This document shows positions 1-8,069 of a stretch of 22,882 bases of DNA, one piece after another. Position 1 is the stretch's first letter. Every line of letters begins with the position of its first letter. A program made the translations under genes and the position numbers. Where the stretch lies: the NCBI GenBank assembly GCA_900556535.1, contig USPI01000004.1:1-22882 (forward strand). The letters are read 5' to 3'. The notes beneath the pieces were generated by a model. That model was given only the letters and a program-made list of their open reading frames with translations, had not been told where the DNA came from and did not search any database. The stretch is from an uncultured Eubacteriales bacterium (GTDB lineage Bacteria; Bacillota; Clostridia; Oscillospirales; Oscillospiraceae).

Positions 1-22
1 AGCCTTATAAATCAAGGCTTTT
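1..22 (+). terminator. possible intrinsic terminator of the gene upstream of the window
   Basis: AGCCTT (1-6) can pair with AAGGCT (14-19) across a 7-base loop, followed by a short T run (19-22). The stem is only 6 bp, the T run is short and the window edge cuts off any further context, so it may be a weak terminator of the preceding gene or chance. Confidence 0.3.
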
Positions 23-41
23 CGGATAGGTATAAACAATT

Positions 42-1133
42 ATGAAATTAGGTATCGTGGGACTTCCGAACGTCGGCAAGTCGACCCTGTTCAACGCAAT
101 AACCAACGCGGGCGCGGAGAGCGCAAACTATCCGTTCTGCACGATAGAGCCCAATGTCGGCATGGTCACCGTGCCCGACGAGCGACTTGACTTCCTCGCG
201 TCGATATACGAGCCGAAGAAGTACACCCCCGCCGTCATCGAATTCGTTGACATCGCGGGTCTTGTCAAGGGTGCCAGCAAGGGCGAGGGACTCGGCAACA
301 AGTTCCTGTCCAATATCCGCAACACCGACGCCATCGTCCACGTTGTCAGATGCTTTGACGACGAGAACGTCATTCACGTCGAGGGCGGCACCGATCCCGC
401 GCGCGACGTTGACATCATTGACCTCGAGCTCATCATGGCGGACATGGAGATGGTCGAGCGCCGCATTGAAAAGGCGAACAAAAACGCCAAGGGCGACAAG
501 AAATATCTGCACGAAGCGGAGGTTTTCCAAGGCCTTCTGGAGCACCTGAACGAGGGTAAGAGCGTGCGCAGCTATGAGTGCGAGCCGGACGACATGGAGC
601 TTATCGCAACCAGCGACCTGCTCACGATAAAGCCCGTCATCTACGCCGCTAATATGGACGAGGACGGTATCGCCGCTTACGAGGACAACCCCTATTACAA
701 GCAGCTTTGCGAGATCGCCGCAAAGGAGGGGGCGCAGGTGCTGCCCATCTGCGCGAAGCTCGAGGCGGAGATAGCGGCTCTCGAGCCTGACGAGCGTGAG
801 ATGTTTCTCGAGGAAATGGGCATGAGCCAGTCCGGTCTTGACAGAATGATAAAGACCTCCTACGCGCTGCTCGGTCTTATCTCTTTCCTCACCTGCGGCA
901 GCGATGAATGCAGAGCGTGGACTATCCGCCGCGGCACCAAGGCGCCGCAGGCTGCCGGCAAGATACACACCGACTTCGAGCGCGGCTTCATTCGCGCCGA
1001 GATAGTCGCCTTTGACGACCTCAAGTCCTGCGGCAGCATGGCGGCAGCCAAGGAGAAGGGACTTGTCAGATCCGAGGGCAAGGACTACGTTATGAATGAC
1101 GGCGATGTAACGCTGTTCAGATTTAACGTGTGA
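42..1133 (+). CDS. ychF: redox-regulated/OBG-like ATPase YchF
   Basis: This is a 363-residue P-loop NTPase of the OBG/YchF family, the normal length for the family. The P-loop GLPNVGKST is at residues 7-15. The G2-type segment NYPFCTIEPNVG and the G3 region DIAGLVKGASKGEGLGNKFL follow. The usual NKxD guanine-specificity motif is replaced by NMDE, as expected for a YchF that prefers ATP. A helical insert lies near residues 125-200, and the C-terminus (about 280-363) is the TGS domain (typical core AWTIRRGTKAPQAAGKIHTD). Family members bind ribosomes and are linked to stress and oxidative responses; the exact cellular role is unsettled. The ATG at 42 has only a weak upstream purine stretch (GGATAGG, 24-30). 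The stop codon overlaps the next gene. Confidence 0.97.
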   Translation: MKLGIVGLPNVGKSTLFNAITNAGAESANYPFCTIEPNVGMVTVPDERLDFLASIYEPKKYTPAVIEFVDIAGLVKGASKGEGLGNKFLSNIRNTDAIVHVVRCFDDENVIHVEGGTDPARDVDIIDLELIMADMEMVERRIEKANKNAKGDKKYLHEAEVFQGLLEHLNEGKSVRSYECEPDDMELIATSDLLTIKPVIYAANMDEDGIAAYEDNPYYKQLCEIAAKEGAQVLPICAKLEAEIAALEPDEREMFLEEMGMSQSGLDRMIKTSYALLGLISFLTCGSDECRAWTIRRGTKAPQAAGKIHTDFERGFIRAEIVAFDDLKSCGSMAAAKEKGLVRSEGKDYVMNDGDVTLFRFNV

Positions 1134-1768
1134 TGCAGCGGGTGATGTTTATCCTTGAGCTCATCGGCGCGGCGGCGTTTTCCGTCTCAGGAGCGATGGT
1201 CGCGATCGAAAAGCGTGCCGATATCTTCGGCGTCATTTTCCTTGCGGTCACGACGGCGCTCGGCGGCGGTGTTATCCGCGATGTGCTCATAGGCAGGATA
1301 CCGCCCGTGATGTTCGTCAGCTATTGGTATATCCTCATAGCGGTTCTGGCGGCTCTGGCGGTTTTCATAGACGCATACGTCCGCAGCGAAAAATACAAGC
1401 TGCACATATATAAGCTCGATGCGGTCAATAACATATTCGACGCCATCGGTCTTGCAGTGTTCACCATATCCGGCATGAACGCGGCGATGGGCGTGAGCGA
1501 TAATGTGCTGCTGCTGCTTTTCGTCGGAATGGCAACGGGCATCGGCGGCGGTATGCTGCGCGACGTTATGACGAACACCATGCCCAAGGTGCTCAGAAAG
1601 CGTATTTACGCGGTCGCGTCGCTGCTCGGCGGCGGGGTGTACTACGTCATGATGCTCCTCGGAGCGGGGGAGCTTGCCTCCGCCGGCTGCGGTATGCTGC
1701 TCATTTTCGTCCTGCGTCTGCTTGCAACGATAAACAAATGGAATCTGCCGTATGTGAAGCTGGATTGA
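1133..1768 (+). CDS. TRIC/UPF0126 family membrane protein (YvgT/YicG-like)
   Basis: This is a 211-residue hydrophobic protein made of two related halves of about three membrane helices each. Each half carries the family glycine signature: GGGVIRDVLIG in the first and GGGMLRDVM in the second. This duplication matches the UPF0126/TRIC family, whose prokaryotic members form trimeric cation channels; the physiological ion here is unknown. I place the start at the ATG of the TGATG overlap with the ychF stop, which implies translational coupling. A GTG one codon earlier and an ATG four codons later (1145) are alternatives, and no strong ribosome binding site decides between them. It probably shares the ychF transcript. 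Confidence 0.88.
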   Translation: MQRVMFILELIGAAAFSVSGAMVAIEKRADIFGVIFLAVTTALGGGVIRDVLIGRIPPVMFVSYWYILIAVLAALAVFIDAYVRSEKYKLHIYKLDAVNNIFDAIGLAVFTISGMNAAMGVSDNVLLLLFVGMATGIGGGMLRDVMTNTMPKVLRKRIYAVASLLGGGVYYVMMLLGAGELASAGCGMLLIFVLRLLATINKWNLPYVKLD

Positions 1769-1805
1769 GAACTTGATTACGAAATTGTAAAATATGAAAA
1801 TCCGG

Positions 1806-1833
1806 TTGACTCGCGGCAGTGTAATGTGATATT
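1806..1833 (+). promoter_or_regulatory. sigma-A promoter for the manganese-riboswitch operon
   Basis: TTGACT (1806-1811) and GATATT (1828-1833) are separated by 16 bases. A TG one base before the -10 makes it an extended -10. It sits just upstream of the riboswitch, so the leader RNA would start near 1840. Confidence 0.6.
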
Positions 1834-1843
1834 TTTAAATAGT

Positions 1844-1943
1844 TAAAAGGGAGTAGCGGACGCCACGCGGCGTTCGGCACATCGTCATCACGACCAAAGC
1901 GGTCCGGTGTGCCGGGTACTTTGTTGTATTTGCAAGACTTTTA
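1844..1943 (+). promoter_or_regulatory. yybP-ykoY manganese riboswitch
   Basis: The leader shows yybP-ykoY hallmarks: an opening AAAAGGGAGTAGC (1845-1857), a short P2 hairpin GACGCC/GGCGTT (1859-1864 with 1869-1874), and a long arm CGGCACATCG/CGGTGTGCCG (1875-1884 with 1905-1914). The arm is followed by the conserved-looking GGGTACTTTGTTG segment. P1 can be drawn as TAAAAG (1844-1849) with CTTTTA (1938-1943). The 3' strand of P1 is also part of the 5' strand of the downstream terminator, so ligand-stabilised P1 should block termination. In the family, Mn2+ binding turns the gene on. The downstream genes, two metal transporters, fit this. No covariance model could be run. Confidence 0.85.
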
Positions 1944-1982
1944 CGGCAAGCTTGTTTTGCCGTAGGAGTCTTGTTTTTTTAT
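1933..1982 (+). terminator. riboswitch-controlled intrinsic terminator
   Basis: CAAGACT (1933-1939) pairs with AGTCTTG (1967-1973), and ACGGCAA (1943-1949) pairs with TTGCCGT (1957-1963), separated by a 3x3 internal loop. A run of seven T follows (1974-1980). It overlaps the 3' strand of riboswitch P1, which makes the two structures mutually exclusive. Confidence 0.85.
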
Positions 1983-2019
1983 TATGTATATTTAAAGAAA
2001 GGATCTGAAAAACTGACAA

Positions 2020-3339
2020 ATGGACACAAACTCAATATTGCCTCAACTACTGCTTCAATTTGCACTGATAGCGGTAAACGCACTTTTCGCGGCGACGGAG
2101 ATCGCCGTGATATCGCTCAATGAGACAAAGGTGCGCCGCATGGCAGAGGACGGAGACAAAAAATCCGCCGCCATGCTGCGAATGGTGACGGAGCCGACGG
2201 GATTTTTATCGACCATCCAGATTTGCATAACGCTTGCCGGTTTTCTCGGCTCAGCATTTGCCGCGGATAATTTCTCCGACAAGCTCGTGAATTGGCTCGT
2301 AAACGACTGCTCGGTGACGGGCATATCCGCCGCCGCACTCGATACGATCTCGGTCATCGTAATAACGCTCATTCTGTCGTATTTTACGCTCGTTTTCGGC
2401 GAGCTTGTCCCGAAGCGCATAGCAATGAAGCGCGCCGACGGGATTGCCCGCGCCGTGAGCGGACTGATGGTCGGAATGTCGGCGGTTTTAAAGCCCATCA
2501 TATGGCTTTTGACGGTGTCCACGAACGCGGTGCTGAGGCTTTGCGGAGTTGACCCCAACGACAATGCGGAGGAAGTGTCCGAAGAGGAAATAATAATGAT
2601 GCTCGACGAGGGCGAGGAGGCGGGTTCCATTGAGACCGGCGAAAAGGAGCTAATTAAAAACGTGTTTTCGCTCAATGATATTACGGCGGAAAACGTCATG
2701 GTGCACCGCTCTCAGGTCTGCTTTCTGCGGCAGGGAGATACGCGCGAAAAGATGCTCGGTGAGATCGCCGAGAGCGGCTATTCGCGTTTTCCCGTCTGCG
2801 GCGGAGACATTGACAATATAATCGGCATACTCTATGCCAAAACATATCTCACCGCGCTCAGCAGGGGCGAGGGTGGTGAAATGAGCGACTATCTGCTGCC
2901 GGCGCGCTTTGTCCATGCAAGCACGCGCATAAACAAAATACTGCTCGATATGCAGCGCGAGCATATGCATATGGCCGTCGTGGTCGATGATTACGGCGGA
3001 GTTATCGGTATCGTAACGCTTGAGGATATTCTCGAGCAGCTCGTGGGCGAGATATGGGATGAAAACGATGAGATCGAGGAAAATATAAAAAAGCATTCGG
3101 ACGGAAGCTACGGCGTGCTCGGCAGCACGCAGCTGTCGGATATGTGTGAATGCATCGGCTGCAAGATAGACAGCGACGCCGATACCGTGGGCGGCTGGGT
3201 CATAGAAAGGCTCGGCGCGATCCCGGTAGACGGCGACAGCTTTAAATATAATGATCTGTGTATCACGGTCACGGCAACGGACGAAAGGCGTGTGCTGGAG
3301 GTCAATGTTCAGGTACTTAGGAAGGAGCATATAAATTGA
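2020..3339 (+). CDS. CNNM/CorC (HlyC) family transporter with CBS domains
   Basis: This 439-residue membrane protein has the standard three-part layout. A DUF21/CNNM transmembrane domain spans about residues 1-190, with helices near 8-28, 62-85, 108-130 and 145-165 and the family-typical FLSTIQICITLAGFLGSAFA. A CBS pair follows (about 220-350, including VVVDDYGGVIGIVTLEDILEQLVGEI), and a CorC_HlyC domain ends the protein (about 360-435). Relatives move Mg2+ or other divalent cations; the old name hemolysin is misleading. The manganese riboswitch upstream suggests that Mn2+ efflux or tolerance is its job here, which is inference. The best Shine-Dalgarno (GAAAGGA, 1997-2003) lies 16 bases from the ATG, rather far, so the start is not certain. 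It overlaps the pump gene by 4 bases. Confidence 0.92.
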   Translation: MDTNSILPQLLLQFALIAVNALFAATEIAVISLNETKVRRMAEDGDKKSAAMLRMVTEPTGFLSTIQICITLAGFLGSAFAADNFSDKLVNWLVNDCSVTGISAAALDTISVIVITLILSYFTLVFGELVPKRIAMKRADGIARAVSGLMVGMSAVLKPIIWLLTVSTNAVLRLCGVDPNDNAEEVSEEEIIMMLDEGEEAGSIETGEKELIKNVFSLNDITAENVMVHRSQVCFLRQGDTREKMLGEIAESGYSRFPVCGGDIDNIIGILYAKTYLTALSRGEGGEMSDYLLPARFVHASTRINKILLDMQREHMHMAVVVDDYGGVIGIVTLEDILEQLVGEIWDENDEIEENIKKHSDGSYGVLGSTQLSDMCECIGCKIDSDADTVGGWVIERLGAIPVDGDSFKYNDLCITVTATDERRVLEVNVQVLRKEHIN

Positions 3340-5984
3340 AGTATTATTGTGAAGATGCCGAGAAGGTCTTATCCGAGCTCGGCAGCGCCGAAAACGGTCT
3401 GACTCAGACCGAGGCCGAGCGGCGCTTAAACGAAAACGGCAAAAATAAGCTCGCAGAGCCGAAAAAGGACTCGCTCATAAAGCGCTTTCTCGCGCAGATG
3501 GCAGACCCCATGATACTCATTCTGCTCGCGGCGGCCGCCATAAGCGGTGTGCTTGCCGTGACGCAGGGTGAGAGCTTTGCCGATGTCATCATCATTCTCT
3601 TTGTCGTCATCGTAAACGCCGTGCTGGGCGTTTATCAGGAAAGCAAGGCGGAGAAGGCGATAGAGGCGCTTCAGGAAATGTCGGCGGCGACCTCAAAGGT
3701 GCTGCGTGACGGAAAGGTCGTCACGATACACAGCGAGGACATCGTCGTGGGCGACGTCGTGCTGCTCGAAGCAGGCGATGCAGTGCCCGCCGACGGCAGA
3801 ATAATCGAAAACGCGAGCCTCAAGATCGAGGAGGCTGCACTCACGGGCGAATCCGTGCCGGTGAGCAAGTTCATAAACATCATTGATCTTGCCGACGGCA
3901 GCACGGACGTACCGCTCGGAGACAGGCGCAACATGGCATACATGGGCTCGACCGTCGTGTACGGACGCGGCGCAATGGTCGTCTGCGCGACCGGCATGGA
4001 CACCGAGATGGGCAAGATAGCCGACGCGCTCTCCCGCGCCCAGGACGGGCAGACGCCCTTGCAGATAAAGCTCACCCAGCTTTCCAAGATACTCACGTGG
4101 CTCGTGCTCGGCATTTGCGTGGTCATTTTCGGCGTGCAGGTCATAAGAGCGGGCGCACTGAGCTTTGAGGTCGTTTTGAGCTCCTTCATGGTCGCCGTAT
4201 CGCTTGCCGTCGCCGCCATACCCGAGGGGCTTGCCGCGGTCGTTACGGTCGTGCTGTCGATAGGCGTCACCAATATGTCAAAGCGCAACGCAGTTATCCG
4301 CCGCCTGACCGCCGTTGAAACTCTCGGCTGCGCGCAGGTGATATGCTCGGATAAGACCGGCACCCTTACGCAGAATAAGATGACCGTGGTTGACAGCTAC
4401 GGCGACGAAAACGCCTGTGCCCGCGCAATGGCGCTGTGCTGCGACGCGGAAAGTGACGAAGCGGGCGAGGTCACGGGTGAGCCCACCGAGGCGGCGCTCG
4501 TGGTGTGGGCTGAAAAGCTCGGCATGAAAAAGGCATCTCTCAAGCAGGCCTTCCCGCGCTGCGGCGAGGCTCCGTTCGACTCCGGACGCAAGATGATGAG
4601 CACGCTCCACCGCACTGAAAACGGTGTCATCCAGTACACCAAGGGAGCACCCGACGTCGTGATAGGGCTGTGCACGCACTACCTTGAAAACGGCAAGGCC
4701 GTGCCCATGACCGAGGAGCACCGCGCAGAGATAATCGCGGCAAACAAGGAAATGGCGGATAAGGCACTGCGCGTGCTTGCCTGCGCAGAGCGCGTGTGGG
4801 ATACCGCCCCACAGGATACTGAGCCGTCAGCGCTTGAGCGGGAGCTGTGCTTTATAGGACTTGCGGGCATGATAGACCCCGTGCGTCCCGAGGTCAAGGC
4901 AGCCATAGACGAGTGCAAGGAAGCGGGCATACGCCCCATCATGATAACGGGCGACCATATCGACACCGCCGTTGCGATAGCGCGCGAGCTGGGCATACTG
5001 CGCGAGGGCGACAGAGCCATGAGCGGCGCCGAGCTTTCAAAGCTCAGCGACGAGGAGTTCGAGAAGATATTTAAAACCGTGAGCGTTTACGCGCGAGTTC
5101 AGCCCGAGCACAAAACGCGCATCGTCAAGGCGTGGCGAAACGCGGGCTGCGTGACCGCCATGACGGGCGACGGCGTAAACGACGCACCTTCGATAAAAAA
5201 CGCCGATATCGGCGTGGGCATGGGCATAACCGGCACGGACGTCACGAAAAACGTCGCGGACATGGTGCTTGCCGACGATAACTTTGCGACCATCGTCGGA
5301 GCCGTCGAGGAAGGCCGCAGGATATACGATAATATCCGCAAGGCGATCCAGTTCCTGCTGGGCTCGAACATGAGCGAGGTCATAAGCATCTTCGTTGCGA
5401 CCCTGCTCGGCTTCACGATCTTAAAGCCCGTGCACCTTCTGTGGATAAACCTCGTCACCGACTGTTTCCCGGCGCTTGCGCTGGGCATGGAAAAGGCCGA
5501 GGGCGATATAATGCGGCGCAAGCCCAGAGCGGCACGCGACGGCATTTTTGCCGGCGGCATGGGCTTTGATATTGCCTATCAGGGCGTTCTGATCTCCGCG
5601 CTCGTGCTCGCGGCTTACTTCGTCGGTCACTTCATCGAGACCGGCACATGGGCAATAACCGACAGCGCCGACGGCACCACGATGGCGTTCCTGACCATGT
5701 CCATGGCGGAGATCTGCCACAGCTTCAATATGCGCTCCCTGCGAGGCTGCATCTTTACGATGGGCACCTCAAACCGCACTCTCACGCTCGCCGCAATAGG
5801 CAGCATTGTTGCCACGACGCTCGTGTGCGAGGTACCGTTTCTTGCAGACGCCTTCGGCTTCACGCCCGTTTCGCTGCTTGAGTACGTCATCGCCATCGGC
5901 ATCGGTCTGTCCGGTATGTTCGTCGTCGAGATAGTCAAGACCTTCCAGCGTGCAGCAATGAGAAAGCGCGGGGAAATTATCTGA
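3336..5984 (+). CDS. P2-type cation-transporting ATPase (calcium-ATPase-like)
   Basis: This is an 882-residue P-type ATPase, full length for bacterial P2A pumps. The actuator motif TGES begins at residue 170. The phosphorylation motif DKTGT has its aspartate at 339, and TGDGVNDAP marks the hinge. The TM4 motif is PEGLAAVVT. TM5 keeps the N and E of GSNMSE, TM6 reads NLVTDCFPALALG, and TM8 keeps the E of SMAEICHSFN, so ion ligands resembling SERCA/LMCA1 are present. The TM6 position that is Gln in Mn-transporting SPCA/Pmr1 pumps is Leu here. It starts at a TTG (3336) that overlaps the preceding TGA as TTGA, with GAAGGAG (3321-3327) 8 bases upstream, so translation is coupled. Ca2+ would be the default substrate by homology. 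Location under a manganese riboswitch, as known for yoaB-type pumps, argues for Mn2+. Confidence 0.94.
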   Translation: MKYYCEDAEKVLSELGSAENGLTQTEAERRLNENGKNKLAEPKKDSLIKRFLAQMADPMILILLAAAAISGVLAVTQGESFADVIIILFVVIVNAVLGVYQESKAEKAIEALQEMSAATSKVLRDGKVVTIHSEDIVVGDVVLLEAGDAVPADGRIIENASLKIEEAALTGESVPVSKFINIIDLADGSTDVPLGDRRNMAYMGSTVVYGRGAMVVCATGMDTEMGKIADALSRAQDGQTPLQIKLTQLSKILTWLVLGICVVIFGVQVIRAGALSFEVVLSSFMVAVSLAVAAIPEGLAAVVTVVLSIGVTNMSKRNAVIRRLTAVETLGCAQVICSDKTGTLTQNKMTVVDSYGDENACARAMALCCDAESDEAGEVTGEPTEAALVVWAEKLGMKKASLKQAFPRCGEAPFDSGRKMMSTLHRTENGVIQYTKGAPDVVIGLCTHYLENGKAVPMTEEHRAEIIAANKEMADKALRVLACAERVWDTAPQDTEPSALERELCFIGLAGMIDPVRPEVKAAIDECKEAGIRPIMITGDHIDTAVAIARELGILREGDRAMSGAELSKLSDEEFEKIFKTVSVYARVQPEHKTRIVKAWRNAGCVTAMTGDGVNDAPSIKNADIGVGMGITGTDVTKNVADMVLADDNFATIVGAVEEGRRIYDNIRKAIQFLLGSNMSEVISIFVATLLGFTILKPVHLLWINLVTDCFPALALGMEKAEGDIMRRKPRAARDGIFAGGMGFDIAYQGVLISALVLAAYFVGHFIETGTWAITDSADGTTMAFLTMSMAEICHSFNMRSLRGCIFTMGTSNRTLTLAAIGSIVATTLVCEVPFLADAFGFTPVSLLEYVIAIGIGLSGMFVVEIVKTFQRAAMRKRGEII

Positions 5985-5990
5985 AAGCGG

Positions 5991-6019
5991 TTGACATAGC
6001 CCGCGCGGGGTGATAATAT
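5991..6019 (+). promoter_or_regulatory. sigma-A promoter for the thrS T-box leader
   Basis: A perfect TTGACA (5991-5996) begins 6 bases after the pump gene stops. TAATAT (6014-6019) is 17 bases downstream; GATAAT (6012-6017) at 15 bases is an overlapping alternative. Transcription should start near 6026. Confidence 0.75.
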
Positions 6020-6027
6020 TGAACAAT

Positions 6028-6247
6028 CAGCAATGACGGAGACCGAAAACGTTCAAAGCGCACAGAGAGAAAGACCGCAGGCTGCAAGTCTTTTCACGGC
6101 GAACGTCGGAGACCGCTCCCGAGCCGAAGCAAGGAAATGTGCTTCCGCACCGCGCCCGTTAAGCGCATGATGAGTTCTATCAAGGTGGAACCGCGTAAAA
6201 TGTTAAGTATTACGCCCTTGACGCATTGCGTCGGGGGCGTTTTTTAT
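6028..6247 (+). promoter_or_regulatory. T-box leader (threonine)
   Basis: The leader carries the T-box core AAGGTGGAACCGCG (6182-6195). Stem I closes with ACGTTC/GAACGT and includes an AGAGAG-containing segment (6064-6069). ACG at 6096-6098 (Thr) is the likely specifier codon, which suits the thrS gene below. The antiterminator can be drawn exactly: CAAGG (6181-6185) with CCTTG (6216-6220) and GCGTAA (6193-6198) with TTACGC (6210-6215), leaving TGGAACC (6186-6192) as the 7-base bulge that binds the tRNA end. Uncharged tRNA-Thr would stabilise this fold and allow read-through into thrS. Confidence 0.92.
6212..6246 (+). terminator. T-box-controlled intrinsic terminator
   Basis: A 13-bp hairpin (ACGCC, C, TTGACGC against GCGTCGG, G, GGCGT, with two G-T pairs and an ATT loop) is followed by T(6). 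Its 5' strand (6212-6224) shares bases with the 3' strand of the antiterminator (6210-6220), so only one of the two can form. Confidence 0.9.
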
Positions 6248-6268
6248 TTGTAAAAGGAGCAGCTTATC

Positions 6269-8020
6269 ATGGAAGAGAATAAGTACACGTTTGAAAATCC
6301 CGAATTTAAAAACACTTACCGTCATACCACGAGCCATATACTCGCGCAGGCAGTCAAGCGCCTGTATCCCGAGGTCAAGCTCGCTATCGGCCCGTCCATA
6401 GAGAACGGCTTTTACTATGACTTTGACGCGCCCTTTGCCATAACTCCCGAGATCCTTGAGAAGATCGAGGCGGAGATGCGCAAGATATGCAAGGAAAAGA
6501 TAAAGCTCGAGCGCTTCGAGCTGCCCCGCGAGGAGGCGATCAAGTTCATGCAGGAGCGCGATGAGCCGTACAAGGTCGAGCTCATAAACGACCTGCCCGA
6601 GGACGCCGTCATTTCCTTCTACAAGCAGGGCGACTTTACCGACCTGTGCGCAGGTCCGCATCTGGACTCCACCGGCAGAGTCAAGGGCAACGCCATTAAG
6701 CTCACCTCCTGCACCGGCGCATATTGGCGCGGCGACTCAAACCGCAAGATGCTCCAGCGCATCTACGGCACCTGCTTCATGAAAAAGGACGAGCTCGACG
6801 CTTACCTTGCCCGCATCGAGGAGGCAAAAAAGCGCGACCACCGCAAGCTCGGCAAGGAGCTGGGTCTTTTCATGCTCACCGAGGAGGGTCCCGGCTTCCC
6901 GTTCTTCCTGCCCAAGGGCATGGTGCTGAAAAACACGCTCATAGACTATTGGCGCGAGGTACACAAGAAGTACGGCTATGTTGAAGTCTCGACCCCGATG
7001 ATACTCAACCGCCAGCTCTGGGAGACCTCGGGACACTGGTTCCACTATAAAGAGAATATGTACACCACCCTCATAGACGGCGAGGACTTTGCTATTAAGC
7101 CCATGAACTGCCCCGGCGGTATGCTCGTTTACAAATCCGAGCCCCATTCTTACCGCGACCTGCCCCTGCGCGTGGGCGAGCTCGGTCTTGTCCACCGCCA
7201 TGAGCTCTCCGGCGCACTGCATGGTCTGTTCCGCGTAAGATGCTTCACTCAGGACGATGCCCACATCTTCATGACCTGGGATCAGATGAAGGACGAGATC
7301 AAGAACGTCGTCAAGCTCTTTGACGAGGTGTATTCGCTCTTCGGTCTGCCGTATGAGATCGAACTGAGCACCATGCCCGAGGATCACATGGGCGACGAGA
7401 AGGATTGGGACTTTGCCCAGAACACTCTCAAGGAAGCCATCACCGAAATGGGCAAGAGCTACGTCATAAACGAGGGCGACGGCGCATTCTACGGTCCGAA
7501 GCTCGACTTCCATCTTGAGGACAGCCTCGGACGCACCTGGCAGTGCGGCACCATCCAGCTCGATATGCAGCTTCCCGAGCGCTTCGAGCTTGAGTATGTC
7601 GGCGCGGACGGCGAGAAGCACCGCCCCGTCATGATCCACCGCGTCGTATTCGGCTCCATCGAGCGCTTCATAGGCGTCATCACCGAGCACTTCGGCGGCG
7701 CATTCCCGACCTGGCTGTCTCCCGTTCAGGTCAAGGTCATGCCCATAACCGACCGCGTTGACGACTACGCGAAGTCCGTGGCAAAGCGCCTTGACGAGCA
7801 GGGCTTCCGCGTTGAGTGCGACCTGCGCAATGAGAAGATCGGCTACAAGATCCGCGAGGCGCAGACTCAGAAGATACCCTACATGATCATTGTCGGCGAC
7901 AAGGAGGCCGAAAACGGCACCATCTCCGTGCGTACCCGCGCAGGCGGCGACGAGGGCTCGATGCAGGTCGAGGACTTCATCGCAAAGCTTGCACAGGAAG
8001 TCTCCACCCGCGCAAAATAA
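6269..8020 (+). CDS. thrS: threonine--tRNA ligase lacking the N-terminal TGS domain
   Basis: This class II synthetase charges tRNA-Thr. At 583 residues it is about 55-60 shorter than the usual 640, and the missing part is the N-terminal TGS domain: the protein opens directly into the editing domain. Editing-site residues are present (HTTSH, H19/H23; CAGPH, C127/H131). Zinc ligands of the catalytic site can be aligned as C281, H332 and H457, with spacings (51 and 125) nearly those of E. coli C334/H385/H511. Motif 2 (RVRCFTQDDAH), motif 3 (GSIERFIGVITEHFGGAFP) and the C-terminal anticodon-binding domain are intact. AAGGAG (6254-6259) lies 9 bases before the ATG. The terminator just upstream excludes a longer start. 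Expression is controlled by the T-box. Confidence 0.97.
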   Translation: MEENKYTFENPEFKNTYRHTTSHILAQAVKRLYPEVKLAIGPSIENGFYYDFDAPFAITPEILEKIEAEMRKICKEKIKLERFELPREEAIKFMQERDEPYKVELINDLPEDAVISFYKQGDFTDLCAGPHLDSTGRVKGNAIKLTSCTGAYWRGDSNRKMLQRIYGTCFMKKDELDAYLARIEEAKKRDHRKLGKELGLFMLTEEGPGFPFFLPKGMVLKNTLIDYWREVHKKYGYVEVSTPMILNRQLWETSGHWFHYKENMYTTLIDGEDFAIKPMNCPGGMLVYKSEPHSYRDLPLRVGELGLVHRHELSGALHGLFRVRCFTQDDAHIFMTWDQMKDEIKNVVKLFDEVYSLFGLPYEIELSTMPEDHMGDEKDWDFAQNTLKEAITEMGKSYVINEGDGAFYGPKLDFHLEDSLGRTWQCGTIQLDMQLPERFELEYVGADGEKHRPVMIHRVVFGSIERFIGVITEHFGGAFPTWLSPVQVKVMPITDRVDDYAKSVAKRLDEQGFRVECDLRNEKIGYKIREAQTQKIPYMIIVGDKEAENGTISVRTRAGGDEGSMQVEDFIAKLAQEVSTRAK

Positions 8021-8029
8021 TATGCCAAC

Positions 8030-8055
8030 GCCTGCCCTAATCGGGCAGGCTTTTT
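8030..8055 (+). terminator. intrinsic terminator after thrS
   Basis: GCCTGCCC (8030-8037) pairs with GGGCAGGC (8043-8050) around a 5-base loop, followed by TTTTT (8051-8055). It ends only two bases before the ribosome binding site of the next gene. Confidence 0.85.
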
Positions 8056-8069
8056 GAAAAGGAGCGGCT

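Noticed and set aside
48..968. Long open frame (306 codons) on the minus strand opposite ychF
   Set aside because: It is a mirror frame of a highly conserved gene in GC-rich DNA. It lacks a ribosome binding site and any recognisable domain.
6737..7690. Long open frame (317 codons) on the minus strand opposite thrS
   Set aside because: It lies entirely within thrS and is explained by the GC-biased third codon positions of thrS. No family features.
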